64,000 nt of DNA, taken from Rheinheimera sp. (GTDB lineage Bacteria; Pseudomonadota; Gammaproteobacteria; Enterobacterales; Alteromonadaceae). The DNA lies in the NCBI GenBank assembly GCA_003543135.1, contig DPJG01000025.1, positions 1-64,000 on the forward strand, in the 5' to 3' direction. Within the stretch, counting starts at the first letter, position 1. The number at the start of each line of letters is the position of its first letter. The notes under the pieces are model-generated. The model ran no database searches, was not told the origin of the DNA, and saw nothing but the letters and a program-made list of their open reading frames with translations. The position numbers were made by a program, and so were the translations under genes. Below, in pieces: positions 7,705 to 16,788 of this stretch.

Positions 7705-8942
7705 GGCTGGTTCCCCCTAGCAATTACCTGCTCAAACATATTGAGCAATGTTTCTTCTGGGCTAGGTTTATGCCTGTCCGGCAATAAGCTAACAAAGGTG
7801 TCAAAAGTACAATCGACAATCGCTAACCTGGAATCGCCTGCAGTGATGGCATTCATGAACTGAGAGCGAATTTCTGGATTGAATGCACCTTGAGGGTTAA
7901 ACGGATCTTTGGTTGCTGCCATCACCATAATCTCGGAATTGGTTCGCAACGCCATGGTAATCGCATTGTTGAGATGTTTGTCGTTGAACCCAAACCCAAT
8001 GCATAACAGCGCAGTTTTGGGCTTTTGCACAGCTTCTAGGAAAGCGGCCATCATATCCAAATAGGGGGAATCGTAAGAACTTTGGTACTTGGTACTGCTT
8101 GGGTAAATAAACACCGGCTCCCCAGAAGTTTTATCCGCACCCGTTTGCTTGTATACCCCTGCCGTAGTTCTGACCCAATCAATTGAACCATGCACTTTGT
8201 ACAGGTGAATGATATTGGGCAGGTACGCACCGCCCTTCTCTGAGGCTTGCGTTCTGTTCACAATGTCGTAGTGAAACCAAGCAGGGTTAAAACGATGCGG
8301 TTGAGAGAACTCAAAGCCATCAATGACAATCATGCCGGTATTTGATGCAGCAACTTCAAAGGCCAAGTCGTAATTAGTAGTGAATACCTTTAAACGTTTT
8401 TGCTTTGGTGACCGCTTGCCAAGCACGCTAATAAAGCGATTGTGTGCAGGCCATGAATCATGGGGGACCCGGTCGACAAAACTCGTCTCTTTGATGATGT
8501 TTTGTTTTGCGGCAATTAAAAACTCTGAAACTTTACGATGGCGTGTTGAACTTAAATTTTTAAGTGGTAGATACGAATCACACAGGGAAAGCAATAGTTC
8601 AATATCTTGCCTTTGCAATCCGTCTTGCCAAGTCCCAGCAACATCATCATATTTTACCGAGCGTAACACTTCATCAAATCTGGCTACATCTAAATTACGA
8701 CAAGATGCCCAAAGGTCGGCCATACTGGGCGCAACCTTTGGTAGGCCTTGCCTATTAAAGGTTAGCGAAGTGCCAGAGCCTGCAAGGACTACAAGATTTT
8801 CCGCATCAACAAGTTGATTGAGAAAGCGATTCAATGCTGAAGATGCGAACTCATTTGTTTGAGAGTCAATATCGATCCTAGGCGGCAATCCATTCGCATC
8901 TAATTGCTTAAAATCGGATAAAAAAAACGAAACTTCTTTCAT
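7701..8942 (-). CDS. SIR2-domain NADase of SIR2-HerA defence system
   Basis: 413 residues with the sirtuin-like NAD-binding signatures in order: the glycine-rich loop LAGSGTS (53-59), FTTNYD (187-192), KVHGS (249-253) and IGFGFND further on. There is no zinc-ribbon Cys quartet of deacetylase sirtuins, as expected for defence NADases. It starts 27 bp after the hsdS stop and overlaps herA by 4 nt. The pair matches the known SIR2-HerA anti-phage system, where the SIR2 subunit consumes NAD+ on infection. The unusual feature is its position directly behind hsdS in the same orientation. Confidence is high for the domain and good for the system. Confidence 0.88.
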   Translation of the reverse strand: MKEVSFFLSDFKQLDANGLPPRIDIDSQTNEFASSALNRFLNQLVDAENLVVLAGSGTSLTFNRQGLPKVAPSMADLWASCRNLDVARFDEVLRSVKYDDVAGTWQDGLQRQDIELLLSLCDSYLPLKNLSSTRHRKVSEFLIAAKQNIIKETSFVDRVPHDSWPAHNRFISVLGKRSPKQKRLKVFTTNYDLAFEVAASNTGMIVIDGFEFSQPHRFNPAWFHYDIVNRTQASEKGGAYLPNIIHLYKVHGSIDWVRTTAGVYKQTGADKTSGEPVFIYPSSTKYQSSYDSPYLDMMAAFLEAVQKPKTALLCIGFGFNDKHLNNAITMALRTNSEIMVMAATKDPFNPQGAFNPEIRSQFMNAITAGDSRLAIVDCTFDTFVSLLPDRHKPSPEETLLNMFEQVIARGNQP

Positions 8943-8969
8943 ACCATCAATCCTTGTAATTGATACTTT

Positions 8970-10760
8970 TTAAATCATTCCCTGTTCCGCCAAGGCTGAT
9001 GCTATTTCCACTTGTTTGTTTTGGAATTGCTCAAGCTTTTTGAGCAATTCCTGACATATAACCTGAACATCATTAACTTTTGCTAGGATTCTCAACTGCT
9101 CTGACTGCGGTGGCAATGGGATGAGCAAATGTTGGATTTGAATCCTGGATACATTTTTCATTGAGCTGCTTGTACCACCCGCGACTTGAGCATAATAGTG
9201 CCTCGAGAGGAGTGAGTTGTTTACAAGGTTTACGTAATTAACAGCAATATGCTCAGTAAACCTAAAACGTATAATTTTATCACTGAGCATTAATTTAGAT
9301 TGAGCATCAGCAGGTACCACTACAGCACGAGCAACTAATTCTGCGGTGTTAGCACGGGAAATCAAAAAGTCGAAGGGCTTTACTTCAAATTCAACCTTTG
9401 GTTCCAAATGAATTGGAAGAGCTTTATTTTCAGTTTCATTGTACGCCCCCCATGTCACAGCACTAACCTTAAGCACTCCCCACTTTCCTGACTCACGTGG
9501 ATAATTTTCACATTGTGGACTCCAACCAGCTTCAGAACCTAAAGAAAGCTCATCTAACCTGCACCATTCCCACCCATTCGGCAGTTCAAACGGTTTTTCG
9601 GCGTCCGTGATTGGGGGGAGTGGTTTTTGTTTTTTGATTTTGCCTGCTTTGACGAGGGCTTCTTTTTCTTTGGCGATGCGTTTTAGGAGTTCGCTGGCTG
9701 GCTCGTCGGTTGGGTCTTGTTTGACGAGTTTGCCCATGACTGCGAGTTGCAGGATGGTTTGCTTTAAGGCGTCGATGCTGTATTCGGTGGTGAATAGCGT
9801 GTCGAAATGCTCGGATAAGCGCTGCCAGTTGCTGGCCAATTCGCCGGCGTTGGCGCTATCTACCAAGGTTTGTAACAAGGTATCCACCAGCTGGTTATGG
9901 GCGTCGATGCTTTGGTAGCTTTGTTGTTCTAGTTGATCGCAAAGTGCCATCAGCTCTTCGACTTTGTCAGCAATTCTAAATTGCTCTTCTAGAGGAGGGA
10001 GGGCTATTGGGAAATTACGCAGCATGTTCAATGAAACAAACGCCTGCACGCCTCCTGCCGATTGCTCTTTTAAATGAACAGTCGCGAACTTTAAAAAAGT
10101 TAAAAGGAATTCACCACTCAACTTAATTCCCGATATGCATTTAAATAGAGCGACATTTTTTATGCTGAACTGTCGGTCTGTCTTTACAACAACTGGATTG
10201 CCAATTGTGCCAATCATGGCCATCAGAACATCACCCTTAGCTACTGATGACCTCTCAGATATTTTTGAATGATCTTCTCCGGATATAAAATTTACATTTT
10301 CGAAATCAATCTGATCACACACCAGATTTTTACTAGTCACAAGAGGATATCCGCTGTCTACATATTTAGGTGTGTCGTGGGTTCCGTCACGGACGTCATA
10401 GATTTCGCCAAGTCGACTCCAACACCAATTTAAGGGTATGTTGAAAGATCTATCACTTTCATCGACAGGCAGTAATTGCTTATTCTTCTTCAAATCACCG
10501 CGTTTAACCAAAGCCTCTCGTCGGTCGATGATCTTTTTTAACAGCTCACTCGCGGGCTCATCATTCGGATCTTGCGGCACCAATTTCCCACGTACCGCCA
10601 GCTCTAAAATCAATTCACGCAGCTTTTTAATGCCGGTGAGTTCAATCTTGTTATTGCTGCCACGGCCTGCAGTGCTTTTAGCTGTTTGCGCACTGGTCCA
10701 AAGGTCTAAGTGCTGGACAATCAGCTGTTCAGCATCAACTACTTGCTTATCAACAGCCAT
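8970..10760 (-). CDS. hsdS: Type I restriction-modification specificity subunit S
   Basis: 596 residues with two target-recognition domains. Each is preceded by a repeated conserved block: GKLVPQDPNDEPASELLKKI (about 55-77) and GKLVKQDPTDEPASELLKRI in the middle. These blocks and the coiled-coil regions near 265-300 and at the C-terminus set the spacing between half-sites and dock HsdM. Recognition domain 1 is about 105-260, domain 2 about 390-545. The domains are AT-rich, whereas the central conserved block (about 9600-9960) is visibly richer in G+C, which fits shuffling of recognition domains. It starts 3 nt after the hsdM stop. The DNA target cannot be read from sequence. Confidence 0.93.
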   Translation of the reverse strand: MAVDKQVVDAEQLIVQHLDLWTSAQTAKSTAGRGSNNKIELTGIKKLRELILELAVRGKLVPQDPNDEPASELLKKIIDRREALVKRGDLKKNKQLLPVDESDRSFNIPLNWCWSRLGEIYDVRDGTHDTPKYVDSGYPLVTSKNLVCDQIDFENVNFISGEDHSKISERSSVAKGDVLMAMIGTIGNPVVVKTDRQFSIKNVALFKCISGIKLSGEFLLTFLKFATVHLKEQSAGGVQAFVSLNMLRNFPIALPPLEEQFRIADKVEELMALCDQLEQQSYQSIDAHNQLVDTLLQTLVDSANAGELASNWQRLSEHFDTLFTTEYSIDALKQTILQLAVMGKLVKQDPTDEPASELLKRIAKEKEALVKAGKIKKQKPLPPITDAEKPFELPNGWEWCRLDELSLGSEAGWSPQCENYPRESGKWGVLKVSAVTWGAYNETENKALPIHLEPKVEFEVKPFDFLISRANTAELVARAVVVPADAQSKLMLSDKIIRFRFTEHIAVNYVNLVNNSLLSRHYYAQVAGGTSSSMKNVSRIQIQHLLIPLPPQSEQLRILAKVNDVQVICQELLKKLEQFQNKQVEIASALAEQGMI

Positions 10761-10763
10761 GCC

Positions 10764-12233
10764 TTACTCCTTGCCACTCAGTGCAGCTGCCAAAATGGCT
10801 TTAAGCTGGTCACGTAGTTGCTGGATGTCGGCTTGTTGCTGTTGATATTGCGCCAATAATTCGTCCGGGCAATGGCTTTGGGTTGCCACTACATGTGGAT
10901 TTTTGCAGTCGAGGTTAAAGTTGCGGGCGCGAATATCATCGACACTGACTTTCCAGGCCTGAGCGTGTTCGGTGCGGCTGGCAAAGCCATCGCTTTCACT
11001 GCCCCACCAGGCGGCTAAGCCCTCTAATTCTTCGACTTTCATCGGCCGGGTTTTGCTGTAGTTTTTGACGCCTTCTGGGTATTGGTGCTCGTAAAACCAA
11101 ATCTGCTCGGTGGCTTTGCCTTTGGTGAAAAACAGCAGGTTGGTTTTGATGCCGGTATAAGGGTTAAATACACCATTAGGCAGACGGACGATGGTGTGCA
11201 GGTTGCACTTGGTCAATAAGTCTTCTTTTAAGCGCGACTTCATGCCCTCGCCAAATAAAAAGCCATCTGGCAGCACCACGGCGGCGCGGCCACCGTCTTT
11301 GAGTAAATGAATAATCAGCGCCATAAACAAATCGGCGGTTTCGCGGGTGCGAAAGGCGGCTGGAAAGTTGGTTTCAATGCCGTCTTCTTCCATACCACCA
11401 AATGGCGGGTTAGTGACGATGACATCCACCCGTTCACGCGGGCCCCAGCTAATCAGCGGGCGGGCCAGCGTGTTGTCATGGCGAATGTTAAACGGCACTT
11501 CAATACCGTGCAAAATCATGTTGGTGGTGGCCAGCATGTGCGGCAATGGTTTTTTCTCCACACCGGCGATGCTTTGCTGAAGCGTTTGTTCGTCTTCTGC
11601 GGTTTTTACATAGCGGGCGCGTTTGTGCTCGATGGTGCAGGTTAAAAAGCCGCCGGTACCACAAGCCGGGTCTAGTACTCTGTCGTCCAGTTTTGGGTCA
11701 ACCATCCGCACCATAAATTCGGTGATGGGGCGTGGTGTGTAAAACTCACCCGCGTTACCGGCGTTTTGTAAATCACGCAGCAGCTGTTCGTACATATCGC
11801 CAAACAGGTGACGTTCTTGCGCTTTGTTAAAGTCGATACCTTCCTGGATTTTGTTGATGACCTGGCGCAGTAACTGGCCAGATTTCATGTAGTTGTAGGC
11901 ATCTTCAAATACGCTTTTAATGACAAAAGCACGGGCGTCTTCGCCTTTTGGCACTAAGGTTTGCAGCGCTGGGAATAAATCGTTATCGACGAAGTCTTTC
12001 AGCGTATCACCTGTCATGCCTTCCGGGTTTGCTGCCCAAGTCCGCCAGCGGTATTTTTCTGGAATAGGCGATTGATAGTCGTCCTGCATCAACTCCCATT
12101 CTTGTTCTTTGTCATCGTAGATTTTTAAGAACAGCATCCAAACAAGCTGACTTAAGCGCTGCGCGTCACCGTCGACACCCACGTCTTTACGCATGATGTC
12201 CTGAATGGATTTGATGGTAGAGCTAATTGACAT
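10764..12233 (-). CDS. hsdM: Type I restriction-modification methyltransferase subunit M
   Basis: 489 residues. An N-terminal helical HsdM_N region (1-140) precedes an N6-adenine methyltransferase domain with SAM-binding DPACGTGGF (188-196) and catalytic NPPF (275-278). The HsdM signature AGEFYTPRPI sits just before it (161-170). It methylates adenine in the target chosen by HsdS and is also part of the restriction complex. The ATG at 12233 follows AGAGG. It is the middle gene of hsdR-hsdM-hsdS: 69 bp after hsdR and 3 nt before hsdS. All catalytic motifs look intact. Confidence 0.95.
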   Translation of the reverse strand: MSISSTIKSIQDIMRKDVGVDGDAQRLSQLVWMLFLKIYDDKEQEWELMQDDYQSPIPEKYRWRTWAANPEGMTGDTLKDFVDNDLFPALQTLVPKGEDARAFVIKSVFEDAYNYMKSGQLLRQVINKIQEGIDFNKAQERHLFGDMYEQLLRDLQNAGNAGEFYTPRPITEFMVRMVDPKLDDRVLDPACGTGGFLTCTIEHKRARYVKTAEDEQTLQQSIAGVEKKPLPHMLATTNMILHGIEVPFNIRHDNTLARPLISWGPRERVDVIVTNPPFGGMEEDGIETNFPAAFRTRETADLFMALIIHLLKDGGRAAVVLPDGFLFGEGMKSRLKEDLLTKCNLHTIVRLPNGVFNPYTGIKTNLLFFTKGKATEQIWFYEHQYPEGVKNYSKTRPMKVEELEGLAAWWGSESDGFASRTEHAQAWKVSVDDIRARNFNLDCKNPHVVATQSHCPDELLAQYQQQQADIQQLRDQLKAILAAALSGKE

Positions 12234-12302
12234 GAAAACCTCTGTTTAGTGGCCTGCAGCACTGAATGTGGGGAAGCTGCAGGCAAAAACCAGCATCAGC
12301 CT

Positions 12303-14708
12303 TTAGGCGGATTGCTGGTCTGAATACAATTGTTGTTCTAAATCCTGCACGGCTTGCTGGTATGCGGCTTTGCCGCCAAAGGCATTCAGCAGTTCCATGG
12401 GGGCGCCCATTTTATCAAAGGGCGGTAACAGCAGGATTTTCATTTCTTCGATATGTTCAATGCCGGTATCGGCATATTTATCAAGCAGGGATTCCAGCAC
12501 CTGACGGGCCGCGCCTTGATATTTGGTAAAGTAATTGCGCTTTTTCACGCTGTTGGCCCGCTCTCGACGTGTGAGCGGCGGCTGATCGTACACCAAATGG
12601 CTAATAAGGTCGAAGGCATCTAAATCCGCACCGTTCTTGGCCTTCACTTCACTGTGCAAGTCTTCCCAAACCACGCCTTGCTCGGCCAAAGTCTGGATGA
12701 TGTGTTGCTTACGCTCAGCGGCTGTCCAGTGTTTAAAGAAGTCCTGCAATGTTGCGTATTGTTTTTTCACCGTTTGACGGGTGAAGTCGGTCAGTGATTC
12801 TGTGATCAACCTGCCATCTGGACCTAAATGCTGTACCCGTTTACCAATGACGGTGAACTGTACGCCTTTGACGTAGAACTTTTTAGCGGGCTCGCCTGGC
12901 GGGTCGAGAATAATGGGCGGCTGATATGGTGGTGTGGGTTCTTCAATGCCGCTATTATCAGAGCCATCCCCACCAATAGGTTTTGGCGTATCACCACCGA
13001 TAATCTCCGGTGGCTCTGGGTCATCCCCGGGTTTTGGTTGATAGATTTGAACCGGATCACCGTCAAAGGCTGGGTCGGCAAAAAGTTCGGTGGCTTTTTT
13101 GAAGTCCATAATGGTAAACCAGAGCTTGTCGTAGTCTTCATCAATGCGGGTGCCACGACCGATGATTTGCTTAAACTCGGTCATCGACTGAATGCGCTGG
13201 TCCAGCACCACGAGCTTACAGGTTTTAGCATCGACGCCGGTGGTCATTAACTTACTGGTGGTGGCAATCACCGGGTACTTTTCTTCAGGGTTAATGAAAT
13301 TGTCGAGCTGCGCTTTGCCCTCTTGATCATCGCCTGTGATGCGCATCACATAGCGATTACTCTCTTTCACGCGCTGTGGGTTTAAATTCACCAAGGCCTG
13401 ACGCATGCGCTCGGCGTGGTCGATGTCATCGCAAAACACGATGGTCTTTTGAAATTCGCCAGTCTTTTGCAGATATTCGGTGATTTGTTTCGCTACCAGA
13501 TAAGTACGTTCATCAAAAACGATATTACGGTCCATATCCTTTTGGTTGTAGATACGGTCTTCAATCAGATTGCCGTGCTTATCGGTTTGCCCTTTGGTGG
13601 GCCGCCAGCCTTGCAGGTCAATATCAAAGTCCATCCGGATAACTTTGTAAGGCGCGAGGAAACCGTCATCAATACCTTGCTTTAACGAGTAGCTGAACAC
13701 CGGCTCGCCAAAATAATGAATATTGCTGACTTCTTCAGTTTCTTTCGGGGTGGCGGTTAAACCGACATGCGTAGCGGACTTGAAATACTCCAGAATTTCG
13801 CGCCAGGCAGAGTCTTCGCGAGCACTGCCACGATGGCATTCGTCGATGATGATTAAATCAAAAAAGTCTGGCGAGAATTCACGGAAGATTTTGTCGGCTT
13901 CTTCAGGCCCGGTAATGGCCTGATAGAGCGACAAGTAAATCTCAAAGGCCTTATTGACGGTGCGATTAGTGATTTTGGTCATCGCCGCGCCAAACGGCTT
14001 AAAGTCGTTGTTTTTGGTTTGGTCGACCAAGATATTACGGTCAGCTAAAAATAGAATGCGTTTTTTCTGCTTGGATTTCCACAGCCGCCAGATGATTTGA
14101 AATGCTGTATACGTTTTACCGGTGCCGGTGGCCATCACCAGCAAAATGCGCTGTTGGCCCTGTGCAACCGCTTCAACCGTGCGGTTTACAGCAACCATTT
14201 GGTAATAGCGCGGGCTACGTCCGGTGCCGTCGTCGTAATACGGGGTATCAACTATCGGCTTTGCCGCTTCGCTGATGCCTTTATATTGGCAGTACCACTG
14301 CCACAGCTGTGCAGGTGATGGAAATTGGTCGTTGGTTAACTCAGATTCAGTTGCGCCACTTAACCCCGTCTTGTCATGAAACAAGAAACCATCGCCATTG
14401 GATGAGAAGACAAACAATACATCCAAGGCTTCGGCGTAGGCCAATGCCTGCTGCATACCGCTGCCAACACTGTGGTTGTTATCTTTGGCTTCAATAACGG
14501 CAATGGGTTGGTTCTTTTGGTGGAATAACACGTAGTCAGCACGGCGCTTTTCGCCCCGACTATGCAAGCGTCCACGCACAATGACACGCCCTGCGGTAAA
14601 GGTGAGTTCTTCCCGAACTTGCGTTTGCAAATCCCAGCCTGCGGCTTGAATGGCGGGGGTAATGAACTTACTGCAAATGTCTCTTTCGCTTAGCGTTTTT
14701 TTGTTCAT
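12303..14708 (-). CDS. hsdR: Type I restriction enzyme translocase/nuclease subunit R
   Basis: 801 residues from ATG 14708. The frame is open upstream to 14780, but a good promoter lies at 14739-14766, so upstream starts would not be transcribed. The N-terminal nuclease domain has D58 and EAK (73-75), the PD-(D/E)xK pattern. Two RecA-like SF2 domains follow, with Walker A ATGTGKT (193-199) and DECH (289-292), then a GTRIDED helicase motif VI-like stretch and a helical C-terminus that docks HsdM. It translocates unmodified DNA and cleaves at collision. It is the first gene of the cluster, and the upstream promoter may drive hsdRMS plus sir2-herA. The size is shorter than EcoKI HsdR (about 1170) but normal for this subgroup. 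Confidence 0.93.
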   Translation of the reverse strand: MNKKTLSERDICSKFITPAIQAAGWDLQTQVREELTFTAGRVIVRGRLHSRGEKRRADYVLFHQKNQPIAVIEAKDNNHSVGSGMQQALAYAEALDVLFVFSSNGDGFLFHDKTGLSGATESELTNDQFPSPAQLWQWYCQYKGISEAAKPIVDTPYYDDGTGRSPRYYQMVAVNRTVEAVAQGQQRILLVMATGTGKTYTAFQIIWRLWKSKQKKRILFLADRNILVDQTKNNDFKPFGAAMTKITNRTVNKAFEIYLSLYQAITGPEEADKIFREFSPDFFDLIIIDECHRGSAREDSAWREILEYFKSATHVGLTATPKETEEVSNIHYFGEPVFSYSLKQGIDDGFLAPYKVIRMDFDIDLQGWRPTKGQTDKHGNLIEDRIYNQKDMDRNIVFDERTYLVAKQITEYLQKTGEFQKTIVFCDDIDHAERMRQALVNLNPQRVKESNRYVMRITGDDQEGKAQLDNFINPEEKYPVIATTSKLMTTGVDAKTCKLVVLDQRIQSMTEFKQIIGRGTRIDEDYDKLWFTIMDFKKATELFADPAFDGDPVQIYQPKPGDDPEPPEIIGGDTPKPIGGDGSDNSGIEEPTPPYQPPIILDPPGEPAKKFYVKGVQFTVIGKRVQHLGPDGRLITESLTDFTRQTVKKQYATLQDFFKHWTAAERKQHIIQTLAEQGVVWEDLHSEVKAKNGADLDAFDLISHLVYDQPPLTRRERANSVKKRNYFTKYQGAARQVLESLLDKYADTGIEHIEEMKILLLPPFDKMGAPMELLNAFGGKAAYQQAVQDLEQQLYSDQQSA

Positions 14709-14738
14709 GCGCGCACTTATCCCTATGATCACTCCCTG

Positions 14739-14766
14739 ATTGTATCGAAATATGCCACTTAGGCAA
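14739..14766 (-). promoter_or_regulatory. Sigma-70-like promoter for hsdR cluster
   Basis: On the minus strand, -35 TTGCCT (14766-14761), a 16-bp spacer and -10 TACAAT (14744-14739) place the transcript start near 14732, about 24 bases upstream of the hsdR ATG at 14708. This is the main argument for that start. No comparably clear promoter was seen before sir2, so it may serve all seven genes down to 4735. Confidence 0.55.
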
Positions 14767-14812
14767 TCTGAATGTTCCAAAGCAGAATATTGCTATTTGT
14801 AGATGTACATCG

Positions 14813-14853
14813 ACTTCGTCGGCTTTTGGCACAAAACCCCAATCCGACGAAGT
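14813..14853. repeat. Inverted repeat upstream of hsdR promoter
   Basis: ACTTCGTCGG (14813-14822) and its exact complement CCGACGAAGT (14844-14853), with a 21-bp gap and GTAC on each outer flank. It lies 50-90 bp upstream of the hsdR promoter. It could be a regulator site controlling the restriction cluster or a structured transcript end; no T-run supports a terminator. Confidence 0.4.
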
Positions 14854-14963
14854 GGTACCTTCCGTGAAAGTGGCGGTTCGATTAACTTGCAACATGAGGT
14901 AATGAACGTTTTGAATGAAGTGGTGAATTAAATGAAGTTAACCATCTGACTCGAATCTAATCC

Positions 14964-14994
14964 GACAGACACCAGCACAGAACTGGTAACTGTC
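14964..14994 (-). terminator. Imperfect hairpin after the Mob-like gene
   Basis: GACAGACACCAG (14964-14975) pairs with CTGGTAACTGTC (14983-14994) at 10 of 12 positions across a 7-nt loop, 25 bp past the stop of the Mob-like gene. There is no U-run, so a weak or factor-assisted terminator is the most that can be claimed. Confidence 0.3.
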
Positions 14995-15018
14995 AGATCA
15001 AGTCCGAACTAGTACATT

Positions 15019-16005
15019 TTACTTTGTTTTGTTATGCCAATTGTTCGAGTTTTTTCGCTGCCTTTCTTCCACTGCAGTGATTTTAGGCATCAGGGAATTC
15101 AAGAGCCGACGAGCTTCATGCTTAGTCGCTGCGATAACAGATTTCAGTGCCGAGTTTAACTCGTTTATATCTTCGATAAGCTTGTCTCGGATTTGCCGTG
15201 CGAGGCCGATGAATGTCTTCAACTGTTCGAGTTCAGTTTTTCTTTGTTGTAACTCCATTTCCAGTTTCTTGTTTTCTTCTTCTGTCGCTTTCAAAGCAAG
15301 CTGGTTGTGCTGGAGTTTCTGCAGAACAAAGACTTCTTTTCTAAGATGATCACGGCCAGTGACATTTTTCGAGATCCCACGACGGAATCCAATTTTCTGA
15401 AAAACTTCAGCGGCAATATCCTGAAAGCGCGAAAAATGAGGGTTCAGCTGATTTGTTTTCCCATCAATGCCCAGCCCTCTCGTCATTAGGTGGCGAAGAG
15501 GTGCAACACCTTTTTTAAAATCGTAGTTATAGAACTGAACGTGAAAATGAATATTTCGCCGCACTTTACCGGAGAGCGGATCCTCAAAACCTTCATCTAA
15601 ATGCATATCAAAACCAAGCGGTTCAAAACCGAATTCATGTTTTATTTGGTCGGCATAACGTTCGAGCAGATGCGTGAATGCATTCTTCACACGCTCAGAG
15701 CCATTTACACGTTCCAAATGAGCATAAAGCGGCTCTGAAAAAATCAATACATGCTCAAAAAGTGCATTAAAATCACTGCGAACTCGTTTTTTGATTGCAG
15801 TTTGATGCATCAATTCAACGATCAAGAACGCTTCACTACAGGATGTTGCGTTATGACGGTAGCAACCGAAGTTGTTGTGTGACAAAGAGGAAATTACATT
15901 GACTGAATTTGTAAAACCGTTACGGTGCGCGTAGGCATGATCAAGCTTAGGCAATGCCTTGGGGCGCTTTGAGTACTCTGTGCGCACAGCAACAAAGTTC
16001 TTCAT
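15019..16005 (-). CDS. HUH endonuclease, probable Mob/Pre-like (MobV-type) relaxase
   Basis: 328 residues. The central region carries DMHLDEG followed by RRNIHFHVQF (about 153-176), matching the HxDE...PHxH (HUH) metal-binding motif of plasmid Mob/Pre relaxases. A GKTNQLNPHFSRFQ segment and FRRGISKNVTGRDHLRKE follow, resembling the lysine- and RG-containing block after that motif in Mob_Pre proteins. The last ~100 residues are a predicted coiled coil (EEENKKLEMELQQRKTELEQ), again typical of Mob_Pre. Such enzymes nick at an origin of transfer and would make the island mobilisable by another conjugative element. It is the last gene of a three-gene set. The candidate nicking tyrosine is not identified, and a rolling-circle replication initiator is the main alternative. 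Confidence 0.55.
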   Translation of the reverse strand: MKNFVAVRTEYSKRPKALPKLDHAYAHRNGFTNSVNVISSLSHNNFGCYRHNATSCSEAFLIVELMHQTAIKKRVRSDFNALFEHVLIFSEPLYAHLERVNGSERVKNAFTHLLERYADQIKHEFGFEPLGFDMHLDEGFEDPLSGKVRRNIHFHVQFYNYDFKKGVAPLRHLMTRGLGIDGKTNQLNPHFSRFQDIAAEVFQKIGFRRGISKNVTGRDHLRKEVFVLQKLQHNQLALKATEEENKKLEMELQQRKTELEQLKTFIGLARQIRDKLIEDINELNSALKSVIAATKHEARRLLNSLMPKITAVEERQRKNSNNWHNKTK

Positions 16006-16012
16006 TGGACCC

Positions 16013-16255
16013 TCATCTGTCCTGAGTCTTCAGATCTTCCGCCAATTCAAAGCCGCTACAACGTGATAGTTCGACATTTGAAATATTCTTCTGGCAATAC
16101 AAAAACTGACTGCGATACCTGATCCCAACACAGTATTCCTGGGGGACATCGCCATAACCGGAGAACTCACAGAAGGAGCACATAGTACGAACCTCCTCTT
16201 CTATGCAGATAATATTTTCTGCTGAGAGTAAGTGATTTTTACATAGCTGAGCCAT
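16013..16255 (-). CDS. Small cysteine-rich protein, function unknown
   Basis: 80 residues. Cysteines are at CKNH (5), MCSFC (25 and 28), YCVG (42), YCQ (54) and RCSG (66), suggesting a small zinc-binding fold, though the pairing is not a classical zinc ribbon. The start overlaps the previous gene by 17 nt and the stop is 7 nt before the Mob-like gene, so the three are almost certainly one transcript. I do not recognise a family. An accessory DNA-binding protein for the relaxase is one possibility from context only. Confidence 0.6.
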   Translation of the reverse strand: MAQLCKNHLLSAENIICIEEEVRTMCSFCEFSGYGDVPQEYCVGIRYRSQFLYCQKNISNVELSRCSGFELAEDLKTQDR

Positions 16256-16640
16256 TTATATTATCCTGATAGAGCTTTGAAACCAACATCACGACATTTT
16301 GAATGTCGCTTTCGTTTTCATACAGTCGTTGAAGACGACTTCTAAGAATTCTTTCATTCCCCCAGAAATCTTCTTTAAGGTCAAAACAATACTGATTGTT
16401 ACAATACAGTTTGAAAACATGCAGTATTTTTTCAAGCACCATCACGTCATCGTCTGATGGTTGATAGCCAACAAAACGCGATAAATCTCGATTTGAAAGG
16501 ACATTTGCTCTGGCATCTTGAAGTGATTCCCAATACTCACTAGCGAACAGTTGATGAAAATTCACCTTCTCCCGCATCAAGCGAGCAATCATTATTTCAT
16601 GATAGATAGATGGGTTCAGAAGTTCTTTCAAGATATACAT
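16239..16640 (-). CDS. Unknown protein, first gene of mobilisation-like set
   Basis: 133 residues from ATG 16640, with GAGG five to eight bases upstream; a GTG at 16646 is an alternative. It is mostly helical with no membrane segment or signal peptide. A repeated theme of aromatic and acidic residues (FWGNERILRSRLQRLYENE) is visible but gives no family. It overlaps the following cysteine-rich gene by 17 nt. A possible -10 (TATTAT, about 16664-16669) lies upstream. Co-transcription with the HUH gene suggests an accessory role in mobilisation or replication; this is inference. Confidence 0.6.
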   Translation of the reverse strand: MYILKELLNPSIYHEIMIARLMREKVNFHQLFASEYWESLQDARANVLSNRDLSRFVGYQPSDDDVMVLEKILHVFKLYCNNQYCFDLKEDFWGNERILRSRLQRLYENESDIQNVVMLVSKLYQDNINGSAM

Positions 16641-16757
16641 AATCACCTCACCGTTAATTCAAAAAGATAATACCAGAGGATTTACGGGTGAGATCAAAAT
16701 TTCACAAACTTCATGAAAAATAAAAAAAATAAAAAAATAAATTTCAAGCGAGAAAAA

Positions 16758-16766
16758 TGATATAAT
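16758..16766 (+). promoter_or_regulatory. Extended -10 promoter, plus strand
   Basis: TGATATAAT is a perfect extended -10 (TGN-TATAAT) in an AT-rich stretch. It points rightward into the 3' end of the minus-strand gene at 16789-17184. A 23-codon frame starts at 16775 with AAGGGG directly abutting, too close for a good ribosome site. An antisense transcript is possible. Confidence 0.35.
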
Positions 16767-16788
16767 CTAAGGGGATGCTTATTCAATA

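Noticed and set aside
14668-14895. 75-codon minus-strand frame upstream of hsdR
   Set aside because: Overlaps the hsdR start and promoter in another frame and contains the inverted repeat; no ribosome site.
15019-16005. YagK/YfjJ (inovirus Gp2-like) assignment for the HUH protein
   Set aside because: The HLDE...HFH pattern, following RG block and coiled-coil tail fit Mob/Pre better; the alternative is kept only as a replication initiator.
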